Source of the DNA: Phycisphaeraceae bacterium
GTDB taxonomy: Bacteria; Planctomycetota; Phycisphaerae; Phycisphaerales; UBA1924
DNA length: 64,000 nt
Reading direction: 5' to 3'
NCBI GenBank assembly: GCA_019636655.1
Contig: JAHBXB010000003.1
Span: 310,001-374,000, forward strand
Shown: positions 55,683 to 63,261 of the stretch, one piece after another
Layout of the letters: every line of letters starts with the position of its first letter
How positions within the stretch are numbered: position 1 is the stretch's first letter
Made by a program: the position numbers and the translations under genes
The notes under the pieces: generated by a model
Databases searched by the model: none
What the model was told of the DNA's origin: nothing
Seen by the model: the letters and a program-made list of their open reading frames with translations, nothing else

Positions 55683-55996
55683 TCGCGATGGGAATCCTGG
55701 CGTGCGGTGATGACGGCAGCGGATGCGACCTGAGAGGCCGGTACAGCGCCGGGGCGGGCTGGAACCGGCAGGCTCTCGAGCGGACCGATCGCCCGTGCGA
55801 GCTGCTCGACGTTGCCGGGCGTGACGCTGCCTGCAATCTCGACGCGAAGGTGCCACAGGGCCCGGTCGTGCTCTGCAACTCGCTTCTGAAGCACTGCTAA
55901 GTCATGCACCGCCTGGAGGCGGAGCTGCCGGTTGGTCAACAGCACACAGCCGATGACGCCGACGGTGACGATGACAGCACAGATCTTGGCAAACAT
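55679..55996 (-). CDS. FtsL-like small division protein
   Basis: A 105-residue protein from the ATG at 55996: short N-terminus, one transmembrane helix (ICAVIVTVGVIGCVLL) and a coiled-coil-like segment (VHDLAVLQKRVAEHDRALWHL). Its size, topology and position just ahead of ftsI are those of FtsL, though sequence conservation in this family is too low for a firm call. Its stop overlaps the ftsI start. The start lies 20 bases after the end of the LysM gene. Confidence 0.68.
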   Translation of the reverse strand: MFAKICAVIVTVGVIGCVLLTNRQLRLQAVHDLAVLQKRVAEHDRALWHLRVEIAGSVTPGNVEQLARAIGPLESLPVPARPGAVPASQVASAAVITARQDSHRE

Positions 55997-56016
55997 GGGT
56001 GACCCTGCCGGAGCAC

Positions 56017-56922
56017 TCAGCGTGCCGGAAGCTTGAGCTTCATACCGATGGAGAGCGAATCCGCATCGTCGATCAGGTCGGCGTTGAGATCGCGGATATT
56101 CTCCCACCGCGACTTGCTGCCGAGTTGGCGATCGGCGATGCGGGCGAGGGTGTCCCCGGCCTGGACCACATAGAGAGTGCCCGAGGTCGGCTTGGAGGGC
56201 TTCTGCGGCTTCTCTGTGGTCGGTGTCGGAGAGGCAGGCTGGTCGGCCTTGGCCTCAGGCGGGAGCTGGGCGGTTCCGAGCAGAACCTCTCGCGGCGGGA
56301 TGAGCAGGGTCACGCCGATCCGGAGTGAGCCCTCTGATCCAACTCGCCCCTTGTTGTAGGCCATCAACTGCTTCCACAGTCCCTTTTCCGAGTAGTACTT
56401 CTCGGAGATAACAGAGAGGGTGTCTCCCTTTACAACCTCGTGCCGCCTGAGCGAGCCGGTCGAAACCGGAAGGCCGGAGAACTTCAAAGCCGGAACCGGT
56501 TCCGGGGCCTCGCCATTGACCTGCAGGGTGTCGACCCGAACCGCGGGCTGAAGCGAGGAGATCCCCAGCGATCCGGGCGTGCGGTCCGATCCGCCGGCAT
56601 CCGCGATCAGCACTGGCCGGGTGGTCTGCGCGGTCGCGGCCATGTTGATGATCTCGGGCTCATGCCTCCCACCCAGGAGAGGCTCCGAGGCCGGACCCGG
56701 AAGGGTCAACGGAGGAGGAGATGGGAGCGGCTGCAGGTCCGACGCGTCGGCGGTGGATACGAGGACGGCCGGAAGGACGCCGGCAACCGCTACCGGATCG
56801 GTGTTGTTCGCGTCGAGCACACGAGCAGAGCGGGCCTTGGAGAAGTGGTCCGAGATGAGGACCCCGACGACCAAGACCAGCGAGAATCCGACGACGAGAG
56901 CCAGTTTGTGTTCACGTGTCAC
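56017..56922 (-). CDS. LysM-domain membrane protein within the division cluster
   Basis: The 301-residue protein has an N-terminal transmembrane segment (LALVVGFSLVLVVGVLI), a long Pro/Ala-rich region and two LysM domains: RHEVVKGDTLSVISEKYY...IPP (about 158-210) and TLYVVQAGDTLARIADRQLGSKSRWENIRDLN...LKLP (about 247-300). LysM domains bind the glycan strands of peptidoglycan. A LysM protein between rsmH and the ftsL/ftsI pair is not part of the standard dcw order, and suggests an added wall-binding division protein in this lineage. Confidence 0.86.
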   Translation of the reverse strand: MTREHKLALVVGFSLVLVVGVLISDHFSKARSARVLDANNTDPVAVAGVLPAVLVSTADASDLQPLPSPPPLTLPGPASEPLLGGRHEPEIINMAATAQTTRPVLIADAGGSDRTPGSLGISSLQPAVRVDTLQVNGEAPEPVPALKFSGLPVSTGSLRRHEVVKGDTLSVISEKYYSEKGLWKQLMAYNKGRVGSEGSLRIGVTLLIPPREVLLGTAQLPPEAKADQPASPTPTTEKPQKPSKPTSGTLYVVQAGDTLARIADRQLGSKSRWENIRDLNADLIDDADSLSIGMKLKLPAR

Positions 56923-57092
56923 AGTGACGCTTCCCTGCGGTTTGAGGACGTGGTGTGAGCGGCGCGCCGTCCTGGCACGATCCGCTCCTTGAATCGTGCA
57001 TCGCGGCCTCTGGAGTTGAATGCTTCAGCCCGCCACTTCGTGCGCCGGATTTTGGCGCCGCGTTGGCACCGGCAGGACCGCCCCGCGCCCCG

Positions 57093-58046
57093 CTATTCCG
57101 GCGTCGCCGCAGCGAGCTGAATGGCCCGCATCTTGGCAGACCTCGATCGGGGATTTGCGGCCGTTTCGGCCGGAGACGCAACGATCGGCTTGCGAACCAA
57201 ATCTCTCGCATGCCCCCGTTTGACCACCGCGGCGAAGGACCGCTTGACGAGGCGATCTTCCAGCGAGTGGAACGAGATAACTGCGAGGCGGGCGCCAGAG
57301 CCCGCCCAGCCGGCCGGCGAAGAATGCCGACCAATCGCTCGCGCCTGCCGCTCGATCGCATCAAGGAGCGCAGCCAAGTTCCCCATCTCATCGTTGACAG
57401 CAATGCGCAGGGCCTGAAAGGTCCTCGTGGCGGGATCGATTGACGCACCAGGTCTTCTCGCTCTTGAGCCAAGCGCCTCGCGGATGATCGCCGCAAGCCG
57501 CGTCGTCGTGGTTATCGGCGCATCCGCCCGCGACTCTGCTATTTTTTGCGCGATCCGGCCGGCCTGCTTCTCCTCGCCGAACTCATGGATGAGGCGGGCA
57601 AGTTCGTACTGCGGAAGCGAATTGACGAGTTGGGCCGCGGTAACCGGAGAATCGGGGTCAAGCCGCATGTCCAGCGGGCCTTCCCGCGAGAAGGAGAAGC
57701 CGCGGTCGGCCTGATCGACCTGAACAGAAGCGAACCCCAGATCGGCGAGCAGCAAGTTGGCCCGCAAGCCTCGCTCCGTCAGTTGCCGGGGAAGATCTGC
57801 AAAATTTGCGCGAATCGTCACCAGATTCGGGGACTGACACATCTCCTGAATGCGCCTCGCCGCCGCCGAGAGATTGGCCGGATCGACGTCGCAAAGGACG
57901 ACCGTGCCGGCGGACCCCAATCGCGGCGCGATTGCCGCGGCGTGGCCACCGAGGCCGGCGGTGCAATCTACGTACGTCTCGCCGGCCCCGGGATCGAGCG
58001 TCGCGAGCACCTCATTGAGCAGGACAGGAATGTGGCCTTTGGTCAT
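57093..58046 (-). CDS. rsmH: 16S rRNA m4C1402 methyltransferase
   Basis: RsmH methylates N4 of C1402 in 16S rRNA. The 317-residue protein has GHIPVLLNEVL at the N-terminus, the SAM motif YVDCTAGLGGHA, LLADLGFASVQVD, the FSFSREGPLDMRLD patch and the C-terminal VISFHSLEDRLVKRSF and SRSAKMRAIQ, all diagnostic. It begins the dcw-like group here; 16 bases separate it from the M29 aminopeptidase upstream and 170 bases from the LysM gene. Confidence 0.96.
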   Translation of the reverse strand: MTKGHIPVLLNEVLATLDPGAGETYVDCTAGLGGHAAAIAPRLGSAGTVVLCDVDPANLSAAARRIQEMCQSPNLVTIRANFADLPRQLTERGLRANLLLADLGFASVQVDQADRGFSFSREGPLDMRLDPDSPVTAAQLVNSLPQYELARLIHEFGEEKQAGRIAQKIAESRADAPITTTTRLAAIIREALGSRARRPGASIDPATRTFQALRIAVNDEMGNLAALLDAIERQARAIGRHSSPAGWAGSGARLAVISFHSLEDRLVKRSFAAVVKRGHARDLVRKPIVASPAETAANPRSRSAKMRAIQLAAATPE

Positions 58047-58062
58047 GCGGCCTCTGCCGGGA

Positions 58063-59199
58063 TTAGTTGCCCGGCCAATCGGGCCGCGTAAACCGGCCGT
58101 TGCGAAGGATCAGGTCGCCGTCGGCATGGATGGTCCCTGCCGTCCGCAGGTCGCACACCATGTCCCAGTGAAGGCCGGACTGGTTCGTGCTCCCGGACTC
58201 GGGGTACCCGGCCCCGACAGCCGCATGGAACGTGCCGCCGATCTTCTCGTCGAACAGCGTGTTGCGAGAGAACTCCGAGATGGCGTAGTTGGTGCCGATG
58301 GCGATCTCGCCGAGCGTCCTGGCGCCCGAGTCCTGGTCGAGCATCTTGAAGAGAAAATCCTCGTTCTTCCGCGCGGACGCATTGACGACCCGTCCGGCCT
58401 TGAACTCCAGGCGGACACCATGGACCTCACGCCCCTGGTAAACGGCCGGGAACGTGTAGTTGACGTGGCCATCGACACCTTGGGGACCCGCGAAGACCTC
58501 CCCATCCGGAAAGTTCTCTCTCCCGGCACAGTTCACCCACGTGGCCGGCGGAGAAACATCCACGGTGAGATCGGTGCCGTCGTGGTTCTCTGATGCCGGC
58601 GACTGAAACCGCAACGACCGCTTACCCTGGAGGAACTCCCGCACCCGCTCCTGGCAGACGTGGATCTTCTCCCACTCCGCGACCGGGTCGGGAAGATGGA
58701 GCAGCCCGGCGTTGAACACGAACTCCTCGTACTCGCTCAGCGACATCTCGGCGTCCTGCGCCATCGCCTGAGTGGGAAAGGCAGTCCCAACCCAGCGCAG
58801 TTGCCCCGTTGACGCACGGTCCATAAACGTCTTGAGGAGGGGTTTTCGCGACGCCTGGTTCCTGGCGATGCGGAGCGGGTCAACCCGGGACAGGTACTTC
58901 GTGTTGACCTGGGCCCAAAGCGAAATGCGCACATCGATCGTCTCGATCATGTGCTGGGCGACCGGGTTGGCGTACGCGATCTGGTCGTCCGAGCCGTGTT
59001 TCAGAAGGATTTCCGCGAGCGATTCCGCCGCGGGGTAGTAGAACGCATGGGCGCCAGCCCGGATGCACGCCTGCGTGACCGCCTCGACGAGAGGCATCCC
59101 AATCGGGTCGGCCTGGATCGCCACCAGGTCGCCGCGTTTGACGCGAGTGGAGTATCGAACCAGAACGTCCGCCAGACGGTCGAGGCGTGGGTCTCTCAT
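58063..59199 (-). CDS. Aminopeptidase, family M29
   Basis: The 378-residue protein matches thermophilic aminopeptidase (AmpS/AmpT-like) enzymes: an N-terminal helical domain (DRLADVLVRYSTRVKRGDLVAIQ), the metal-binding C-terminal part with NCAGRENFPDGEVFAGP, LGEIAIGTNYAIS, TLFDEKIGGTFHAAVGAGYPESGSTNQSGLHWDMVCDLR (described in part), which supplies the Glu, His and Asp ligands for two metal ions. It removes N-terminal residues from peptides. It is the first gene of the leftward group that continues with rsmH; TATCCT lies eight bases before its ATG. Confidence 0.93.
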   Translation of the reverse strand: MRDPRLDRLADVLVRYSTRVKRGDLVAIQADPIGMPLVEAVTQACIRAGAHAFYYPAAESLAEILLKHGSDDQIAYANPVAQHMIETIDVRISLWAQVNTKYLSRVDPLRIARNQASRKPLLKTFMDRASTGQLRWVGTAFPTQAMAQDAEMSLSEYEEFVFNAGLLHLPDPVAEWEKIHVCQERVREFLQGKRSLRFQSPASENHDGTDLTVDVSPPATWVNCAGRENFPDGEVFAGPQGVDGHVNYTFPAVYQGREVHGVRLEFKAGRVVNASARKNEDFLFKMLDQDSGARTLGEIAIGTNYAISEFSRNTLFDEKIGGTFHAAVGAGYPESGSTNQSGLHWDMVCDLRTAGTIHADGDLILRNGRFTRPDWPGN

Positions 59200-59207
59200 G
59201 AGGGCAA

Positions 59208-59213
59208 AGGATA
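59208..59213 (-). promoter_or_regulatory. -10-like box for the M29 aminopeptidase
   Basis: TATCCT on the minus strand ends eight bases before the ATG at 59199 and no Shine-Dalgarno sequence is seen. Confidence 0.4.
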
Positions 59214-59316
59214 GGGCCGGCGGCAGTGCAACATCGGTCCCACGACCAGACGACGGACACGGCTACACTTGCCGCCTTGACCGAACCAACCCACGACCAC
59301 ACTCGGAGCCTCTGAC

Positions 59317-59943
59317 ATGCGACGTTCGACGCAGGCGGCACTCATCGGGATCCTCGGAGCGGCCTTGCTCGTTCTCCTCATGGATCGGCTCCTGGTCGTT
59401 GGGGGAAGCACAGCCCACGCCTCAGGACACGGCGCCGCGGTTGCCGACCCCGCATCGGACAAGATCGCTACGTGCGACATCTACATGATCTCCGACAAGC
59501 TGATGGAGAGCGACCGGTTCAAGCCCGAGCTGACCGCGGCGGGCGACAAGATGAAAGGTGAACTGGAGACGCTGCAGACCGAACTGCAGACCATGGCCGA
59601 CAAGCTCAAAGGCATGTCTCCTCAGGATGCGGATGCGCAGCAGTTGTACCACGACTTCCAGGAGAAGCAGCGGGCCGCGCAGCAGAAGCAAGCGGAGATG
59701 TCCAGGGACCTTGAGAAGCTCTTCGCGATCAAGTACGTCGAGGCCTACAAGCAGGTGCGTGCTTCGGCCGAGGCGGTCGGCCGGGACCTTGGCTACACGT
59801 ACGTGATCGCGTCCAAACAGAAGGACGATATCCAGACCGAGGCCGTGCAGGTGGTGATCCAGGGCATCCTGGCGAGGCCGGTCATTGTCGCGCCCGAAGG
59901 GACGGACATTACTGAGGATGTCGTCAAAGATCTGAAGCTCTAG
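59317..59943 (+). CDS. OmpH/Skp-family periplasmic chaperone
   Basis: The 208-residue protein has an N-terminal membrane/signal segment (ALIGILGAALLVLLMDRLL), a central coiled coil of about 80 residues rich in Gln, Lys and Glu (ELETLQTELQTMADKLKG..., EKQRAAQQKQAEMSRDLEKL) and a C-terminal part with YTYVIASKQ, the Skp/OmpH layout. Skp carries outer-membrane proteins across the periplasm. Its stop codon overlaps the stop of the convergent lipB. lpxA, often a neighbour of skp, lies just beyond lipB. Confidence 0.85.
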   Translation: MRRSTQAALIGILGAALLVLLMDRLLVVGGSTAHASGHGAAVADPASDKIATCDIYMISDKLMESDRFKPELTAAGDKMKGELETLQTELQTMADKLKGMSPQDADAQQLYHDFQEKQRAAQQKQAEMSRDLEKLFAIKYVEAYKQVRASAEAVGRDLGYTYVIASKQKDDIQTEAVQVVIQGILARPVIVAPEGTDITEDVVKDLKL

Positions 59944-60665
59944 GCGACGTCGGCGTCGCCGGACCGCGCGGCCTGATCTCGCGCGGTCCGCAGCAGGCTG
60001 CTGAGGCTCGCGGCGAGTGCCAGCTTAACGTTGCCCATTGAAGGAGCGGCGGGGCCGAGTTCGTTGCTGAGGCTGGTTACAGGCCTCCCGGCCAGGCCGC
60101 AGGGGACGATCAGCCTGAAGTGCTCCAGGTTCGTGGAGACGTTCAGCGCCAGCCCGTGCATGGAGATCCACTTCCGCACGCGGACACCCATCGCACAGAC
60201 TTTCGCCGCCGGGGCTTCCCCGCCCTGGCCGCTGGTCCACACCCCCGTTGCGCCCAGATCGCGGCCGGTCGCCAACCCAAACCCGTCGCACACCTGAATG
60301 ACCGCTTGCTCGAGCAACCGCATGTAGTCGTGCAGGCCGAGCCTAAGGTAGTTGAGATCCAGAATCGGGTACGCGACCAGTTGGCCGGGGCCATGGTAGG
60401 TAATGTCACCCCCCCGATCGGTCGCGGCCAAAGTCACTCCCGCCGCGGCAAGGTGATCAGCCGTCGCAAGCAAGTGCTCACCGTTGGCGGAACGACGCGA
60501 CAAGGTGATTACCGGCGGGTCGTGCTCGACCAGGAGAAGGGTTCCCATGCGGGGCTCCCCTCGTTCTCGGGCATCAAGGAGCCGATCGACGTGCTCGACC
60601 TGCACGCGGTACGCCTCAGCGTATGGCAGGCTACCGAGATCGATGGTTTCCAGGTTCGGGGGCAT
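59940..60665 (-). CDS. lipB: Octanoyl-ACP:protein N-octanoyltransferase
   Basis: LipB transfers octanoate to lipoyl domains such as that of the E2 encoded in this window. The 241-residue protein has LLLVEHDPPVITLSRRS, TDRGGDITYHGPGQLVAYPILDL, KVCAMGVRVRKWISMHGLALNV (the catalytic Lys lies in AAKVCAMG) and IVPCGLAGRPVTSLS (the acyl-accepting Cys). The start at 60665 is favoured by family N-termini and by a TACGAT box six bases before it; the frame extends further but into lpxA's control region. Confidence 0.96.
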   Translation of the reverse strand: MPPNLETIDLGSLPYAEAYRVQVEHVDRLLDARERGEPRMGTLLLVEHDPPVITLSRRSANGEHLLATADHLAAAGVTLAATDRGGDITYHGPGQLVAYPILDLNYLRLGLHDYMRLLEQAVIQVCDGFGLATGRDLGATGVWTSGQGGEAPAAKVCAMGVRVRKWISMHGLALNVSTNLEHFRLIVPCGLAGRPVTSLSNELGPAAPSMGNVKLALAASLSSLLRTARDQAARSGDADVA

Positions 60666-60671
60666 CGCCGG

Positions 60672-60677
60672 ATCGTA
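60672..60677 (-). promoter_or_regulatory. -10-like box for lipB
   Basis: TACGAT on the minus strand ends six bases before the lipB ATG at 60665. It is one half of a back-to-back pair with the lpxA box in a 59-base interval. Confidence 0.45.
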
Positions 60678-60711
60678 GTGGCGGCGGCCGTACCGCGATC
60701 TGGGTGCGAGA

Positions 60712-60717
60712 TACCAT
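60712..60717 (+). promoter_or_regulatory. -10-like box for lpxA
   Basis: TACCAT ends seven bases before the lpxA ATG at 60725, with no ribosome-binding sequence between. Confidence 0.45.
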
Positions 60718-60724
60718 TGGCACC

Positions 60725-61558
60725 ATGGCGTCAGTGCACCCAACAGCGGTTGTTTCCAGTGAGTGCGAACTCGGCGAGGGCGTCGAGATCGGGCCCTACT
60801 GTTCACTCACGGGGCGGGTCGTGCTTGGAGCGGGCGTTCGCCTGCTGGGCAACAACTACATCAGCGGACCGGCAAGGATCGGGGCGGGCACGATCATCTA
60901 TCCCTTCGCGTGCATCGGTTTCGAACCGCAGGACTACAAGTTCAAGCCCGGCGCACTGACCGCGGGCGTTGAGATCGGGGAGGAGTGCCTGATCCGTGAG
61001 CACGCGACGGTTCACGCCGCGAGCACCGAGCACACCCCCACCCGCGTCGGCAACCGGGTGTTCCTCATGGTGTCGACCCACGTGGCCCACGACTGCACGG
61101 TCGGCAACAACGTGGTGTTCGTCAACGGCGCCGGGGTTGCCGGCCATGGCGAGGTGGGCGACAACGTAACCCTCGGCGGGAACGCGGTGATCCACCAGTT
61201 CTGTCGGATTGGACGCCTGGTCATGATGTCGGGCGACTGCGCGGTGTCGCTCGACGTGCCTCCGTTCTGCATGGTCAACGAGCGAAACCGGATCGGCGGG
61301 CTGAACCAGGTCGGCCTGCGGCGGAGCGGCATGGCCCGGGAGCACATCACTGAGCTCCGGCGAGCGTTCCGCGACCTGCTCAAGCACCCGATGCCCAGGC
61401 ACGAGACCGTGGCAGCAATGCGAGAGAGGGGCTCCTCCTGCCCGCCGCTGCTCGAGATGGCCGACTTCATCGCGGCCAGCAAGCGGGGCATCACACCCGG
61501 GCTGGGCAAGCCGCCTCGGAACCGGGCGAACAGCCTCGCGATCGACGACGGCGAGTAA
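60725..61558 (+). CDS. lpxA: UDP-N-acetylglucosamine acyltransferase
   Basis: LpxA starts lipid A synthesis by acylating UDP-GlcNAc. The 277-residue protein has the left-handed beta-helix hexapeptide repeats (SVHPTAVVSSECELGEGVEIGPYC and so on in part), the catalytic His122 in THVAHDC, GNAVIHQFCRIGRLVMMSG, and the C-terminal helical domain with GLNQVGLRRSGM and ELRRAFRDL. It shows that this cell makes an LPS-type outer leaflet. It is transcribed divergently from lipB. Confidence 0.95.
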   Translation: MASVHPTAVVSSECELGEGVEIGPYCSLTGRVVLGAGVRLLGNNYISGPARIGAGTIIYPFACIGFEPQDYKFKPGALTAGVEIGEECLIREHATVHAASTEHTPTRVGNRVFLMVSTHVAHDCTVGNNVVFVNGAGVAGHGEVGDNVTLGGNAVIHQFCRIGRLVMMSGDCAVSLDVPPFCMVNERNRIGGLNQVGLRRSGMAREHITELRRAFRDLLKHPMPRHETVAAMRERGSSCPPLLEMADFIAASKRGITPGLGKPPRNRANSLAIDDGE

Positions 61559-61584
61559 GCAGCACGCGGGTGGCGGTTTGGTGG

Positions 61585-61590
61585 TACAGT
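61585..61590 (+). promoter_or_regulatory. -10-like box for the FHA-PP2C gene
   Basis: TACAGT ends seven bases before the ATG at 61598; no Shine-Dalgarno sequence is present. Confidence 0.45.
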
Positions 61591-61597
61591 CGCAGCG

Positions 61598-63259
61598 ATG
61601 CCGGAGAGCCGCATGCCCGCTGCGCCAGAGCAGATCACCCTTCGGACCCTGACCGGTCCTGATGCTGCGGTGTTCGTGCTGCCCAGCGACCGTGCCAGCC
61701 ATATCGGCCGCCTCGCCGAGAGCGACATCTGCCTGCTCAACGATGCGGTGTCGCGCCGGCACGCCACGATCTCGCGGCGGAACGACGGCTGGTACATCGT
61801 CCACATCGGGAGCCGAAGCCTCACCTTCCTCAACGGCGTACAACTCGAGCGGGAATCGCCCGCGGTGCTCGACAACGGCGACCTGATCCGCATCGGCCCC
61901 TGGACGTTCATGGTCCGTTTCGGCGTGGACACCTCCCGCCCCGACGCCACGGTCGATGACGCCCCCTCAGGAATGATGCGAGTCGAGCGGGCAGCGGTGC
62001 ATCTCGGATCCAGATCCGACCAACGTCTTCGGCTGCTGACAGCGTGCATCGCGAGGCTGAACGAAGCGGTGGATGAGCGGCTGCTCTCCGAAGCGGCTCT
62101 CGACGCCGCCCTGGCTGGGAGTGGGTACACACGCGGCGGGGTGCTCCGTGCGCTCGATTCAGACGGCGATGTTGAGGTGGTCGCCACCACCCGGACGACG
62201 GCAGGCGACACGACCGAGTTCCAGTTCAGTCGGTCGCTGATCCGACGTGCAGCGGCGGAAGGCACCGTGGCCCTCTTCGAGGGTGGCACACCGCTCACCT
62301 CGGCGACCTACGGGAGCAGCATCGCGGAACTCCAGATCCACTCCGCGCTGTGCACACCGGTGCTGATGGGCGACACGCTGGCCGGCTTCCTGTACCTGGA
62401 CGCACGGGGCGAGGAGTCCCGGGTGCGCACGGATGCGGCGGGTTTCTGTGAAGCCATCGCGACGGCCTACGGGATGTCCCTCGCCGCGCTCAAGAGAGCT
62501 GAACTTGAGCGCCGCCAGCGGGAACTGATGGCTGAACTCACTTCGGCCCGCGATGCCCAGCAGTTCATTCTGCCCGCGGCATTCGGTCAGGTGGGCGTGG
62601 TGCGGTACGCGATGGAAATGCGGCCAGGGCTCTTTGTCGCCGGGGATCTGTTTGACGTGATCGCCCTGGGCGATGGGCGCGTTGGTGTGAGCTTCGGCGA
62701 TGTCGCCGGACACGGGGCCGGCTCTGCGATGCTGATGGCGTCGACCCAGTCCTATCTGAACGCAGAGCTCCGCTCGGCCGGAGACCCCGCCAGGGCGATG
62801 AACGCCCTAAACCGCTACCTGTGCGACCACTCGGTGCACGGCCGGTTCGTGTCGCTCTGGCTCGGTGTCTTTTCCAGCGATGGTTCGCTTGAGTACGTTG
62901 ATGGCGGGCACGGGCACTGGATGCACGTCCGTGGCAGCGAGCCGCTGGTGCTCGACGGGGCCACGTCGAACACGGGTATCCCGGTGGGCATTGATCCGCG
63001 GTTCGCCTACCGCGCATCATCACTGACTCTTCGGCCATCTGACCGCATTATCGCGTACAGTGACGGTGTCCTCGATCAACGGAGCACGATGGGCGAGCGG
63101 TTCGGCAAGGACCGAGTGCTCGCCGCGTTGTCAACGACCAAGTCCGCCGAAGAGGATATCGCGTCGATCTTCGCCGACCTGACCAGATGGGCCAACGGCG
63201 CGATACTCGACGACGATGCGACTGTTGCTTCCATCGAGTTCGAGGGCATTCGGCGGTAG
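61598..63259 (+). CDS. FHA-GAF-PP2C (RsbU-type) phosphatase
   Basis: The 553-residue cytosolic protein has an FHA domain (about 20-110: HIGRLAESDICLLNDAVSRRHATIS, with the phosphothreonine-binding GR and SRRH), a GAF-like domain (about 150-300: LCTPVLMGDTLAGFLYLDA) and a PP2C phosphatase domain (about 330-553: LFVAGDLFDVIAL, VSFGDVAGHGAGSAMLMAS, YVDGGHGHW, IIAYSDGVLDQRS, and DDATVASIEF). The FHA domain would recruit a protein phosphorylated on threonine, so it may couple Ser/Thr kinase signalling to partner-switching. No kinase or anti-sigma factor is adjacent. Confidence 0.9.
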   Translation: MPESRMPAAPEQITLRTLTGPDAAVFVLPSDRASHIGRLAESDICLLNDAVSRRHATISRRNDGWYIVHIGSRSLTFLNGVQLERESPAVLDNGDLIRIGPWTFMVRFGVDTSRPDATVDDAPSGMMRVERAAVHLGSRSDQRLRLLTACIARLNEAVDERLLSEAALDAALAGSGYTRGGVLRALDSDGDVEVVATTRTTAGDTTEFQFSRSLIRRAAAEGTVALFEGGTPLTSATYGSSIAELQIHSALCTPVLMGDTLAGFLYLDARGEESRVRTDAAGFCEAIATAYGMSLAALKRAELERRQRELMAELTSARDAQQFILPAAFGQVGVVRYAMEMRPGLFVAGDLFDVIALGDGRVGVSFGDVAGHGAGSAMLMASTQSYLNAELRSAGDPARAMNALNRYLCDHSVHGRFVSLWLGVFSSDGSLEYVDGGHGHWMHVRGSEPLVLDGATSNTGIPVGIDPRFAYRASSLTLRPSDRIIAYSDGVLDQRSTMGERFGKDRVLAALSTTKSAEEDIASIFADLTRWANGAILDDDATVASIEFEGIRR

Positions 63260-63261
63260 GT

